Assembly: GCA_963711255.1 (NCBI GenBank)
Contig: CAVQDO010000018.1
Span: 1-64,000 of the forward strand
DNA: 64,000 bases
Source: GCA-2746365 sp963711255
GTDB taxonomy: Bacteria; Pseudomonadota; Gammaproteobacteria; SZUA-229
Direction of reading: 5' to 3'
Part shown: positions 26,903-34,738 of the stretch, one piece after another
Layout of the letters: each line of letters starts with the position of its first letter
Position numbering within the stretch: the stretch's first letter is position 1
Translations under genes and position numbers: made by a program
Notes under the pieces: model-generated
Databases searched by the model: none
The model's input: the letters and a program-made list of their open reading frames with translations, nothing else
Told to the model about the DNA's origin: nothing

Positions 26903-27556
26903 TTAAATGTGGTAGGCGGTTCCTGTCATAACTTTAGACATGGCTGCCATTAATTTTTTAACCGGTGGTGGCAGTGGCGCGGCGCCATTTTCTATGGCAG
27001 TTGTTGCATGCTTGAGCTCATCTTTTTTCATCTGTTCTAAAATCGCACGGCTTCTCAGGTCATTGCCGGGAAGTTTGTTTAGATGAGATTCCAGGTGTTT
27101 AACAACCTGGTGTTCGGTTTCCGCCAGAAATCCAAGGTTCCACTTATCGCCAACGGCACCGGCGAATGCACCGATGGCAAAAGAGCCGCCATACCATAGC
27201 GGGTTAAGAAAGCTGGTGTGGCCGCCCAGTTCGTGGATTCGCTGCTCCGTCCAGTTAAGGTGATCATTCTCTTCCAGCGCTGCCTGTTGCAGTTTTTCCC
27301 GGATATCCTGGTTTTTTGAGGTTAATGACTGCCCCTGGTATAAAGCCTGTGCAGAAACCTCGCCGCTGTGGTTTACCCGCATCAGTCCCGTGATTTCTTT
27401 TTTTTGCTGATCAGAAAATTCAGTATCAGCGACTCCATTTGCTGCAATTTCACTCGCTGGATAAGGCCGTTCCGTAATTACGGGCTTGCCGAACAGGGTA
27501 CGCAGCGCGGTGTCTGCATTCATGATTAACTGGTCAAAGGGGCTGTAATTACGCAT
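26903..27556 (-). CDS. coq7: 3-demethoxyubiquinol 3-hydroxylase
   Basis: 217 residues from the ATG at 27554-27556 (MRNYSPFDQLI), matching the roughly 215 residues of the Pseudomonas enzyme; an upstream in-frame extension to 27658 has no family similarity. It is a di-iron carboxylate protein that does the penultimate hydroxylation in ubiquinone synthesis. Ligand motifs are GLMRVNHSGEVSAQALY, ALEENDHLNWTEQRI, TEHQVVKHLESHL and MKKDELKHATTAI, giving the ExxH repeats. This is the Coq7 alternative to enteric UbiF. It fits with UbiH and UbiI at 37-39.6 kb. Confidence 0.94.
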   Translation of the reverse strand: MRNYSPFDQLIMNADTALRTLFGKPVITERPYPASEIAANGVADTEFSDQQKKEITGLMRVNHSGEVSAQALYQGQSLTSKNQDIREKLQQAALEENDHLNWTEQRIHELGGHTSFLNPLWYGGSFAIGAFAGAVGDKWNLGFLAETEHQVVKHLESHLNKLPGNDLRSRAILEQMKKDELKHATTAIENGAAPLPPPVKKLMAAMSKVMTGTAYHI

Positions 27557-27686
27557 AAGTGTATATTGCGGCTTTAAGGTGACAGGTGCAATACTATTTG
27601 TCGTCGAATGTATGCCTGGATTTGCTGGAATGGCCTTCCAGTTGGTTATTTTATGCATGCGCTAACAATGTAGAGGAGAGAGTCTG

Positions 27687-27995
27687 GTGTCCTATTATAA
27701 ATACCATGTGTTTTTTTGTACTAATTCACGCGAATCGGGAGAGCAGTGCTGTGAGCAGTGCAATGCTACCGAAATTAGAGCTTATGCCAAGACGCGGATA
27801 AAACAGCTTGGTCTGTCCGGTGAAGGCAAGGTAAGAATAAATACCGCCGGATGTCTTGATCGATGTGAACTTGGGCCGGTATTAGTGGTCTATCCTGAAG
27901 AGACCTGGTACAGCTATCTTGATCGGGAAGATATAGACGAGATTATAGATCGTCACTTGATCAAGGGTGAAGTTGTTGAAAGGTTGCTGATATAG
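27687..27995 (+). CDS. Small thioredoxin-like [2Fe-2S] ferredoxin
   Basis: A 102-residue protein starting at GTG 27687 with a strong AGGAGA site 7 bases upstream. HVFFCTNSR begins the thioredoxin-like ferredoxin fold, and NTAGCLDRCELGPVLVVYP carries the second Cys pair. An unusual extra cluster, CCEQC (about 21-26), sits in the first loop. This family donates electrons to unidentified partners and resembles the NuoE/HoxE C-terminal domain. It is divergent from coq7 and followed by about 550 bp without a protein-coding gene. Confidence 0.85.
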   Translation: MSYYKYHVFFCTNSRESGEQCCEQCNATEIRAYAKTRIKQLGLSGEGKVRINTAGCLDRCELGPVLVVYPEETWYSYLDREDIDEIIDRHLIKGEVVERLLI

Positions 27996-28063
27996 AGCTT
28001 TATGTAATTGTTATATGTTTATCAGTTACTTATAGCTTCCAGTTGCTTATAGGAGAGTATAGC

Positions 28064-28092
28064 TTGACATTATAATTGTTATATTATAATAT
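28064..28092 (+). promoter_or_regulatory. Strong sigma-70-type promoter
   Basis: A perfect TTGACA at 28064-28069 and TAATAT at 28087-28092 with 17-bp spacing (an overlapping TATAAT at 28085-28090 has 15). It is AT-rich around. The predicted start near 28099 leads straight into the candidate RNA ended by the terminator at 28161-28189. It does not lead into rplM. Confidence 0.75.
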
Positions 28093-28098
28093 GCTTAT

Positions 28099-28189
28099 AT
28101 TCAATTTATGCAATTGGAGTTTTTCATATTTCCTCCATCCTCCCTTTGGTGGTAATTTTCAGCGCGGATTCTTTTCCGCGCTTTTTTTT
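28099..28189 (+). ncRNA. Candidate C/U-rich small RNA or leader RNA
   Basis: About 91 nt bounded by a near-consensus promoter and a strong intrinsic terminator, with no recognised gene. It holds two unpaired-looking anti-Shine-Dalgarno tracts, TTTCCTCC and CCTCCC. The second can sit in the loop of a CCATC/GGTGG hairpin (28135-28152). Such C-rich loops are typical of small RNAs that base-pair with ribosome binding sites. It also contains a 15-codon ORF from ATG 28108, ending SSLWW and then TAA, without a Shine-Dalgarno, so an amino-acid-sensing leader is the alternative. The next gene, rplM, has its own promoter. Confidence 0.55.
28161..28189 (+). terminator. Rho-independent terminator
   Basis: An 8-bp perfect stem AGCGCGGA/TCCGCGCT with a TTCTTT loop is followed by a run of eight T. 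It ends the candidate RNA and would also stop any readthrough from the ferredoxin gene. Confidence 0.93.
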
Positions 28190-28427
28190 GCCTGTAATAC
28201 TTGCCTGCAATAATTGGTTTGTTTCAAAGCCAATGGATGGACGATTACCGTCAGTTTCTATGAATAAATCTTTAAGGAAATGCCAATACTTGCTATGTAA
28301 TTGATAACTATAGAATAAAATTAGCTGGCCTATGACGTCGAGATTCGTGGCGATTGGCCTGTGATGCGCCTGATAGAGTTTAATTTTTTGTCAGCTAATT
28401 ATTTTCATTAAAAAGAGAGCTGAAGAC
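28190..28427. other. Intergenic stretch with no gene seen
   Basis: About 240 bp between the small RNA terminator and the rplM promoter. I see no ORF with a ribosome binding site on either strand. It contains an imperfect hairpin (ATTGGTTTG/CAAAGCCAAT, 28213-28234) and a pair of TGGCCT words near 28328 and 28357, neither followed by a T-run. Confidence 0.5.
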
Positions 28428-28456
28428 TTGTCGAGCAGGGGAAATGCCTGTAATAT
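28428..28456 (+). promoter_or_regulatory. rplM-rpsI promoter
   Basis: TTGTCG at 28428-28433 and TAATAT at 28451-28456 with 17-bp spacing, about 95 bp before the rplM ATG. The roughly 85-nt leader that results could carry the L13 autoregulatory site known in E. coli; I cannot verify its fold by eye. Confidence 0.6.
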
Positions 28457-28550
28457 TCCGCCTCTTTGTCGAGACCAGTCACATTGGTTCTCGCCTACAT
28501 TTTTTTAGATATATATTTTTGATATATTGAATTGATACACTGGATTAGTG

Positions 28551-28982
28551 ATGAAAACCATAAGCGCAAAAGCTGATGACGTAAAACGTGACTGGTTCCT
28601 GGTCGATGCTGATGGAAAAACATTAGGTCGCCTGGCAACTGAAATTGCACGCCGTCTACGCGGTAAACATAAAGCAATATACACACCACATGTTGATACT
28701 GGCGATTACATAGTAGTAATTAATGCTGAGAAAGTGCGTGTTAGTGGTAATAAAGCTAAAAATAAAATGTACTATCGCCACTCTGGTTACATGGGTGGAT
28801 TGAAAGAAACTAATTTTACCGACATGATTGCGCGTTCGCCTGAGCGTGTGATTGAAATCGCGGTTAAAGGTATGTTGCCAAGAAACCCACTGGGTCGGGC
28901 GATGTATCGTAAGTTGAAAGTATATGCTGGAGCACAACATCAGCATGCTGCTCAACAACCACAACCATTAGAAATAAATTAA
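28551..28982 (+). CDS. rplM: 50S ribosomal protein L13
   Basis: 143 residues from ATG 28551; a GTG directly before it is in frame but the family starts MKT. DWFLVDADGKTLGRLATEIA, RLRGKHKAIYTPHVDTGDY, and VIEIAVKGMLPRNPLGR with YRKLKVYAGAQHQHAAQQPQ are the conserved blocks. It is an early-assembly protein of the large subunit. It is followed by rpsI 61 bp later, the universal bacterial pair. Autoregulation by L13 through the leader is known in E. coli and likely here. Confidence 0.98.
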   Translation: MKTISAKADDVKRDWFLVDADGKTLGRLATEIARRLRGKHKAIYTPHVDTGDYIVVINAEKVRVSGNKAKNKMYYRHSGYMGGLKETNFTDMIARSPERVIEIAVKGMLPRNPLGRAMYRKLKVYAGAQHQHAAQQPQPLEIN

Positions 28983-29043
28983 ACAGAAATAACTGGAACA
29001 GCATAGCTGCGACAGTATTCACTAAATTAAAGCAGAGTTACGC

Positions 29044-29433
29044 ATGGCAGAACAATATTACGCTACTGGTCGACGCAAAACATCAAGCGCTCGTGTATTT
29101 TTAAGTACAGGTGCAGGTGATATCGTAGTTAACGGTAAACCACTTGATGTGTTTTTTGGTCGTAAAACAGCACAAATGATCGTACGTCAGCCTTTAGAGC
29201 TGGCTGATATGCTAAATAACATTGATTTGAAAGTTACTGTAACCGGTGGCGGTATTTCAGGCCAGGCCGGTGCAATTCGTCATGGTATTACGCGTGCTTT
29301 GATTGCATACGATGAAAACCTGCGCAGTCCTTTACGTAAGGCTGGTTTTGTTACACGTGATGCACGTGAAGTGGAACGTAAAAAAGTTGGTTTGCGCAAA
29401 GCGCGTCGTGCAACGCAGTTCTCAAAACGTTAA
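29044..29433 (+). CDS. rpsI: 30S ribosomal protein S9
   Basis: 129 residues. It begins QYYATGRRKTSSARVFL; the middle has GGGISGQAGAIRHGITRAL, and the basic tail ends RRATQFSKR, which reaches into the ribosomal P site. Length is standard. AGAG-like purines precede the ATG at about 5-8 bases. The gene ends the rplM-rpsI operon at a strong terminator 25 bp downstream. Confidence 0.98.
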   Translation: MAEQYYATGRRKTSSARVFLSTGAGDIVVNGKPLDVFFGRKTAQMIVRQPLELADMLNNIDLKVTVTGGGISGQAGAIRHGITRALIAYDENLRSPLRKAGFVTRDAREVERKKVGLRKARRATQFSKR

Positions 29434-29455
29434 CAAGCTTCATGACAGTTTTGTC

Positions 29456-29487
29456 AAAAAAAGCCCCGAATTCGGGGCTTTTTTTAT
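29456..29487 (+). terminator. Rho-independent terminator after rpsI
   Basis: A perfect palindrome AAGCCCCGAATTCGGGGCTT (29461-29480) flanked by an A-run and a T-run. It could act in both directions. Confidence 0.93.
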
Positions 29488-29618
29488 GTTTGTAAAAAAA
29501 TGATATAAAATTTCTGTTTTATATCCCGAGCCTGAAAGTTATTTAAATCAGTGCAACAGGTTATTTATTTGGCTGTGCCCCACGTGTTTAAAATAAAGCA
29601 TGATTTCTTTAGTGCATA

Positions 29619-29638
29619 AATGTGAAATAAACCACATT
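29619..29638. promoter_or_regulatory. CRP-like binding site upstream of porin
   Basis: AA-TGTGA-AATAAA-CCACA-TT matches the CRP palindrome TGTGA-N6-TCACA with one mismatch and has the flanking AA/TT of good E. coli sites. Its centre (29628.5) is about 48 bp before the predicted transcription start near 29677, close to but not exactly the class II spacing. The CRP encoded at 23.6 kb has a conserved recognition helix. Confidence 0.55.
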
Positions 29639-29642
29639 TTGC

Positions 29643-29670
29643 TTGCAATTTAACTTTATCTGCATATACT
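29643..29670 (+). promoter_or_regulatory. Porin promoter
   Basis: TTGCAA at 29643-29648 and TATACT at 29665-29670, with 16-bp spacing and an extended TG two bases before the -10. Start predicted near 29677, giving an untranslated leader of about 177 nt. Confidence 0.55.
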
Positions 29671-29706
29671 TCCCGTAATCTTTTTCTGTTAAGCGCCCGA
29701 AAATAA

Positions 29707-29794
29707 CGGGGGTACGCATAAAGAGGTTATGTGGCTACCTCAGCTTTTTGAGATGAGGCAAACCGCTTTCATTGGGGGAAGCGTTCCGTGGTAC
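29707..29794 (+). other. Structured 5' leader of the porin mRNA
   Basis: Within the long leader, three helices can be drawn. GGGTACGCAT (29710-29719) pairs with 29729-29740 across a two-base bulge. CTCA/TGAG follows near 29739-29752. CGCTTTC (29764-29770) pairs with GGAAGCG (29777-29783). The helix density is unlike the AT-rich sequence on either side. It matches no riboswitch class I can confirm. Between it and the gene lie the perfect palindrome ATCATAGCTATGAT (29807-29820) and TGCA-GGAGTCT-TGCA, which places the ribosome binding site in a small loop. Confidence 0.4.
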
Positions 29795-29853
29795 TCACAT
29801 TTTGTAATCATAGCTATGATCATAATAACTTAATAATGCAGGAGTCTTGCATA

Positions 29854-30860
29854 ATGAAAAAATCTATATTAGCAATCGCAGTAGCTGCGACTATGGCTGC
29901 ACCAGCAGCTGTGATGGCAGCGCCTACACTTTACGGTAACGTTCACCTGTCTTTAAACGCAGCTGATAACGATGTTGCCGGTGCGCAAAACGAACTACAA
30001 ATGTCTAGCAACACATCAGCGATTGGTGTGAAAGGTTCTGAAGACCTGGGCGACGGCATGAAAGCCATCTATAAAGTTGAGTTCCAGATCGACCTGTTAG
30101 GCGGTCCAGATACAACACCTGATGACAGTGCTCCAAATGAAGCTACTGGTGGCTTAAAAGGTCGTGACCAGTTTGTAGGTCTTGAAAGGCGGCATGGGTA
30201 CAGTTAAATTCGGTACTATGTCTTCTAACTACAAGCAAATGGGCGGCAAGGTTGACCCATTATACCGTACACCTCTTGAGGGTCGTGGTTTCCTGAAAAC
30301 ACAATCTTCATTACATGGTGGTCGTGGCATTAACCGTGGTCGTCAAACTAACACTGTTCAATACTCTTCACCTAAAATGGGTGGCATCCAGTTAGTAGCT
30401 AACACTACTTTCTCTGGTTCTCCAGATGAAACATACGGGTGTTGGTGTGCGTTGGGCTAACAAAGATATCATGGTTTATGCTGACTGGATTGATGGCGTT
30501 GCTACTGCTGCTCCTGCTACATCTACAAGCACAACTGAGTCTGCATTCAAAGTTGGTGGTAAGTTCTCTGCTAAAGCATTCTCTGTTGGTTTACAGTATG
30601 AATCATCAGAAGATTCAGTGTCTAATGACTACATCTTCGCATCTGGTACATTCAACATTAACAAAAACAACATGATTGCTTTGACTGCTGGTCAGGCAAG
30701 CAACGTTGGCAACAATGCTGATACAACTGGTGTTGCTGTAGCTTACAACCACAAAATGTCTAAAATGACTAATGTGTATGTTGGTTACGGTGCTAAATCA
30801 TCAGACGTTAACAATGCTGATGAGTCTATGTTCACTGCTGGTATCAAGAAGAAATTCTAA
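29854..30860 (+). pseudogene. General diffusion porin, two frameshifts
   Basis: A Gram-negative porin gene with start ATG 29854 (GGAG 9 bases upstream). It has a signal peptide (about 1-22, ending VMAAP), then a 16-strand-type barrel beginning LYGNVHLSLN and containing SNTSAIGVKGSEDLGDG, and ends FTAGIKKKF with the C-terminal Phe that outer-membrane barrels use for assembly. The frame breaks at 30184-30189 (GAAAGG) and at the GGG of 30437-30439. Removing one base at each restores a continuous 334-residue protein with no other stop. Both changes lie in short homopolymers in an otherwise intact gene, so sequencing error is at least as likely as true decay. Confidence 0.85.
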
Positions 30861-30894
30861 GTCGGTATGGATTTTATATCCGGATTTAGTGTTT

Positions 30895-30926
30895 AAAAAA
30901 CGGGATCTTCGGATCCCGTTTTTTTT
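30895..30926 (+). terminator. Rho-independent terminator after porin
   Basis: A 7-bp stem CGGGATC/GATCCCG with a stable TTCG tetraloop, flanked by A and T runs. Confidence 0.93.
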
Positions 30927-30944
30927 GTGCCTGAAAATAGTGCG

Positions 30945-30981
30945 AAAAAAAACCGCAGGCATTATGCCTGCGGTTTTTTTT
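30945..30981. terminator. Bidirectional terminator between porin and rpiA
   Basis: A 10-bp perfect stem AACCGCAGGC/GCCTGCGGTT with an ATTAT loop, an A-run before and a T-run after. It serves the minus-strand rpiA and backs up the porin terminator. Confidence 0.92.
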
Positions 30982-31002
30982 ATATAAAGCCTGGATTCGG
31001 CT

Positions 31003-31665
31003 TTATTTTGACATTACTGTCCTGGCGCCGTCGGGTGTGCCAAGAATCAGTACATCTGCCGGACGATTAGCGAAGATGCCAACAGTCACTATGCCAGGAA
31101 GTTTGTTTAGATCGTTTTCCAGTTTTACCGGGTCCGTGATTTTTAAATCGTGGACATCCAGAATATCGTTGCCATTATCGGTAACAAAACCTTCTCGCCA
31201 TACCGGGCGACCACCGAGTTTAACCAGTTCCCTGGCGATGAAGCTGCGGGCCATGGGGATAACTTCAACAGGCAGCGGGAATTCACCCATGACATCAACC
31301 AGTTTGGACTCATCGGCAATACAAACAAATTTTTTGCTGGCGCCAGCAATGATTTTTTCACGTGTTAAAGCGCCACCGCCGCCTTTAATCAGGTTAAGGT
31401 AGTGATCAGATTCGTCTGCACCATCGATATAAACTTCAATACCGTTAACCTCATTCAGGTCGTAGACTTTGATGCCATAACCTTCCATGCGTTCGGTTGA
31501 AGCGACTGAGCTTGAAACAGCGCCTTTGATCTTGTGTTTTATTTCAGCAAGACAGTCAATAAAGTGATTGACGGTGGAACCAGTGCCTACGCCTACAATT
31601 TCGTCTTCAATGACATATTCCAGCGCAGCTTCCGCCGCTTTTCTTTTCATTTCATCCTGGGTCAT
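31003..31665 (-). CDS. rpiA: Ribose-5-phosphate isomerase A
   Basis: 220 residues from the ATG at 31663-31665, preceded by GGGAG at 6 bases; the frame extends five codons further upstream but E. coli RpiA also begins MTQDE. Motifs are IVGVGTGSTVNHFID, GAVSSSVASTERME, VDGADE-type IDGADESDHY, IKGGGGALTREKII and PLPVEVIPMA. It interconverts ribose-5-phosphate and ribulose-5-phosphate, linking to rpe at 16.8 kb. It is monocistronic and divergent from ilvA. Confidence 0.97.
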   Translation of the reverse strand: MTQDEMKRKAAEAALEYVIEDEIVGVGTGSTVNHFIDCLAEIKHKIKGAVSSSVASTERMEGYGIKVYDLNEVNGIEVYIDGADESDHYLNLIKGGGGALTREKIIAGASKKFVCIADESKLVDVMGEFPLPVEVIPMARSFIARELVKLGGRPVWREGFVTDNGNDILDVHDLKITDPVKLENDLNKLPGIVTVGIFANRPADVLILGTPDGARTVMSK

Positions 31666-31723
31666 TTTTTGCTCCCGCATGTATCGGTATGATATTTTCT
31701 GGCACGAATAATACTACAGATCA

Positions 31724-31805
31724 ATGAATGGTGAATAGTAAGGAGTGTTGAATTGTCGTTTTAAATTAATATCATGCTAACTATTCGCTATTCACTATTC
31801 ACTAT
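31724..31805. repeat. GAATAGT-type inverted repeat
   Basis: Between rpiA and ilvA, GAATGGTGAATAGTAA (31726-31741) faces CTATTCGCTATTCACTATTCACTATT (31781-31806), in which the heptamer-like CTATTCA repeats in tandem. The arms are imperfect inverted copies. Similar GAATAGTGAATAG strings are common intergenic repeats in proteobacteria (general recollection). Confidence 0.55.
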
Positions 31806-31832
31806 TTACAGCTTTACAGTTATTCTTCGCTC

Positions 31833-33347
31833 ATGACTAAGAAATATATAGAAAAAATACTAACAGCCCGGGTTTATGACGTTGCTATAGAGTCGCCACT
31901 GGATTCGGCCAGTATTTTAAGTAAGCGCCAGAATAATCATGTGTTACTAAAACGTGAAGATCTGCAGAGTGTTTTTTCATTCAAGCTGCGCGGTGCATAT
32001 AATCGTATTTACCAGTTGACGAAAACGAAAGAGGTAAAAGGCGTGGTTGCTGCGTCAGCGGGTAACCACGCGCAGGGTGTTGCTCTTGCGGCGAAGAAAA
32101 TGGGGATTGACGCAACGATTGTAATGCCGAAGACCACTCCGGGCATCAAGGTGGAAGCGGTTAAATCATACGGTGCAAAAATTGTGCTGGTTGGCGATAA
32201 CTATGATGAGGCCTGTGCCTATGCGACGAAGTATGCCAGGGAGAAAAAACTCGACTTTATCCATCCCTACGATGATGCAGATGTTATTGCCGGCCAGGGA
32301 ACGGTTGGACTGGAGATAATACGTCAGCATGCCGATTTTATTGATGCGATCTTTGTCTGTGTTGGCGGCGGCGGGCTGATTGCCGGTATTGGTTCGATTG
32401 TCAAATATCTAAGTCCGAAGACGAAAATTATTGGTGTCGAACCCGCCGACGCTGCCTGTATGACCATAGCGTTAGAAAAGAATCGCCGTGTAGTGCTTGA
32501 CCACGTGGGAATTTTTGCTGATGGTGTTGCGGTAAAGCAGGTTGGTAAGGAAACTTTTCGCGTAGCGAAACAGTGCGTCGACCAGATGATAACCGTTACC
32601 ACGGATGAAATATGCGCTGCTATCAAGGATATTTTTGATGATACCCGGTCAATTGCTGAGCCTGCCGGTGCCCTTGCTGTTGCCGGTCTGAAAAAATATG
32701 TTGAGCAGGAAAAAATAGAAGGGAAAACCCTGGTTGCGACTGTCAGCGGCGCCAATATGAACTTTGATCGCCTGCGCCATGTTTCTGAGCGTGCGGAGAT
32801 AGGTGAGCACAGGGAGGCGCTTTTCGCTGCTACTATTCCAGAGCGTCCCGGCAGTTTTAAGGCTTTTTGTAAGACCATAGGAAAGCGCGGTATTACCGAA
32901 TTTAACTACCGTTATTCGGATGATAATGATGCCCAGGTTTTTGCCGGGGTGCAGCTTCGTGATGGGCTTTCAGAGCGTAAGGAGCTGATTAAAAAGCTAA
33001 AGGATAAAAAGTATCCGGTACTGGATATGACGGATAATGAAATGGCAAAAATGCATGTGCGTCACATGGTCGGCGGCCGTGCTGCTTTAAAAGATGAGGT
33101 GCTGTATCGATTTGAGTTTCCAGAGCGTCCGGGAGCCTTGCTGGATTTTTTAACGCGCATTGGTGCACGATGGAACATCAGTTTATTTCATTATCGAAAT
33201 CATGGTGCGGCATTTGGGCGCGTGCTGGTAGGACTGCAAATTCCTAAAGCAGAGCGCAAGAAACTCGGCCAGTACCTGGATAGTCTGGCTTACCCATACT
33301 GGGAAGAAACCGATAATCCCGCCTATCAGCTGTTTTTATCGTCGTAG
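31833..33347 (+). CDS. ilvA: Threonine ammonia-lyase, biosynthetic
   Basis: A 504-residue PLP enzyme that converts threonine to 2-oxobutanoate, the first step to isoleucine. The catalytic Lys is in SVFSFKLRGAYN, the phosphate loop is VGGGGLIAGI, and VAASAGNHAQGVALAA is typical. Two C-terminal ACT-like regulatory domains follow (about 325-400 and 415-500, each beginning with PERPG), which is the isoleucine-sensitive long form. Its end overlaps the convergent ygfA-like gene by 22 bp. Confidence 0.97.
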   Translation: MTKKYIEKILTARVYDVAIESPLDSASILSKRQNNHVLLKREDLQSVFSFKLRGAYNRIYQLTKTKEVKGVVAASAGNHAQGVALAAKKMGIDATIVMPKTTPGIKVEAVKSYGAKIVLVGDNYDEACAYATKYAREKKLDFIHPYDDADVIAGQGTVGLEIIRQHADFIDAIFVCVGGGGLIAGIGSIVKYLSPKTKIIGVEPADAACMTIALEKNRRVVLDHVGIFADGVAVKQVGKETFRVAKQCVDQMITVTTDEICAAIKDIFDDTRSIAEPAGALAVAGLKKYVEQEKIEGKTLVATVSGANMNFDRLRHVSERAEIGEHREALFAATIPERPGSFKAFCKTIGKRGITEFNYRYSDDNDAQVFAGVQLRDGLSERKELIKKLKDKKYPVLDMTDNEMAKMHVRHMVGGRAALKDEVLYRFEFPERPGALLDFLTRIGARWNISLFHYRNHGAAFGRVLVGLQIPKAERKKLGQYLDSLAYPYWEETDNPAYQLFLSS

Positions 33348-33973
33348 GCCTGGTGTTCGGTAATGATAGTGCTGAGAGGGATATCCCAGCTTTGCCTGTG
33401 CAGGCGTGACACTTTCTGTATTTCGTGCGCGAGGCCGACCAAAGCCGGTTTTTTCCAGCAGCGACGGTGATGCAGATATGCCAGCGTGCGATCATAGAAG
33501 CCGCCACCCATACCCATACGGTTACCGTAAATATCAAAAGCTACCAGTGGTAAAAAAATCAAATCCAGTTGCCTGGCTGTCTTCCATTTTGATGGATGAC
33601 AGACAGGTTCCGGGATTTTGAAGCGGTTAAGTCTAAGATTGCCGTCAGCTTCATAGGGTGCGAAATACAGACTGTTCTTGATCGGCGAGAGTACCGGCAG
33701 GTATATGTCTTTGCCCATGAACCTGGCGTGCTCGATAATTAAATAAGGGTCTATTTCTCCATCGTTGGCCAGGTAAAAAGCCACGCGCTGGCTGTTGTGA
33801 TAAGTTTTGTGCCTGACTGTATTCTGCCGCAGTGCCTGGCTGTGCTGGTGCTGAATGTTGTCGGATAATAATAGCCGTTGAGCGCGTTTTAACTTCCTTA
33901 TTTCAGCCGCTGACTGATCCTTGTTATTGCTGGATTTTGAGTTCAGTGTGATGTCTGTCGAGTCGTCAGGCAT
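33326..33973 (-). CDS. ygfA: 5-formyltetrahydrofolate cyclo-ligase
   Basis: A 215-residue enzyme making 5,10-methenyl-THF from 5-formyl-THF with ATP. RKLKRAQR at the start, VAFYLANDGEIDPYLII, IFLPLVAFDIYGNRMGMGGGFYDRTL are the family blocks, the last being the nucleotide loop. The first about 25 residues are Ser/Asp/Asn-rich and may be an over-extended start. It lies directly after the 6S RNA gene on the same strand, the conserved ssrS-ygfA arrangement, and is probably made from the 6S precursor transcript. It ties to the glycine cleavage genes through one-carbon metabolism. Confidence 0.92.
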   Translation of the reverse strand: MPDDSTDITLNSKSSNNKDQSAAEIRKLKRAQRLLLSDNIQHQHSQALRQNTVRHKTYHNSQRVAFYLANDGEIDPYLIIEHARFMGKDIYLPVLSPIKNSLYFAPYEADGNLRLNRFKIPEPVCHPSKWKTARQLDLIFLPLVAFDIYGNRMGMGGGFYDRTLAYLHHRRCWKKPALVGLAHEIQKVSRLHRQSWDIPLSTIITEHQAYDDKNS

Positions 33974-34052
33974 AACAAGTCCGCTGGATAAGCCCTGGTA
34001 ATCATCATCAATGCACAGCAGGCATAATATTGATCGACGGGTAAATTAAGAT

Positions 34053-34240
34053 GACACCTCCGGAGATGCCGTAGCAATACTGGTGACCTTGAACCGGTAA
34101 GTTCAGGGGGGAACCAGCGATGCTGCGTAAGGCTTCCCGACATAGCGGTAATGCACACGGCCTCAACAGTCCAGTTCCCAAAGTCAGTATTTAAGGCTCA
34201 AGGGATATTTCAGGTTGCTTACGCACACCCCAGAGGTGTC
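34053..34240 (-). ncRNA. ssrS: 6S RNA
   Basis: About 188 nt on the minus strand between zapA and ygfA, the known ssrS locus. The ends pair as GACACCTC...GAGGTGTC. Conserved words of gammaproteobacterial 6S RNA are visible: CCTTGAGCC in the 5' strand of the central bubble, and on the 3' side TTCAAGG with its partner CTGAAC..., then GGCATCTCCGGAGGTG closing the stem. Length is close to the E. coli 184 nt. 6S RNA mimics an open promoter and holds sigma-70 RNA polymerase in stationary phase. Exact ends are estimated. Confidence 0.92.
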
Positions 34241-34366
34241 AAAACTGGTGGATAGTGCTCGCTGCTCAGGACTGTCGCCTGGGCTGTTCAAACACTTCCG
34301 ATGTTTCTATTTTAAGTAATGCGGATATTAAAGCAACATTACCGATAATATTTCGTTGTAAAAATC

Positions 34367-34669
34367 CTAAATTAGCTGAATCGTGTGCATGGTGTCTGAA
34401 ATACGTTCAGATAATGCCTCAATTCGCTGATTTAAATCTTCATGGCTGCTGTTTATTGTCTGGTTATGCAGAACTTCATGGCTCATATTGAGTGCTGCCA
34501 TGATTGCTATGCGTTCAGTGCCAATAACTGAGCCCTGTTTTTTGATTTCATTTAGCTTTTCATTAAGAAGCTCAGCCGATGCGCGCAAATTGTCCTTTTC
34601 TTCTTCAGGGCAGGCGACACGGTACTCCTTGCCCATAATAGTTATGGTTAGGGGTTCAGTTTTACTCAC
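34367..34669 (-). CDS. zapA: Cell division protein ZapA
   Basis: A 100-residue FtsZ-ring stabiliser. It starts with GTG, and PLTITIMGKEYRVACPEEEKD is the characteristic globular head, followed by a long coiled coil (about 60-95) for tetramer formation. It lies upstream of the 6S RNA on the same strand and downstream of the TIGR02449 coiled-coil gene, the usual order in gammaproteobacteria. Length agrees with E. coli ZapA (109 aa). Confidence 0.92.
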   Translation of the reverse strand: MSKTEPLTITIMGKEYRVACPEEEKDNLRASAELLNEKLNEIKKQGSVIGTERIAIMAALNMSHEVLHNQTINSSHEDLNQRIEALSERISDTMHTIQLI

Positions 34670-34738
34670 TTAATTTAGCCTCTATTGATACTTATTATTG
34701 AGAGATCTTGATTCAATGATAAAGAGCGGAAGTGCCTG

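Noticed and set aside
29690..29800. Cyclic di-GMP (GEMM-I) riboswitch in the porin leader
   Set aside because: A GGCAAACC word is present, but the conserved GACGCAAAGC and the second helix of GEMM-I are not, so I keep it as an unclassified structured leader.
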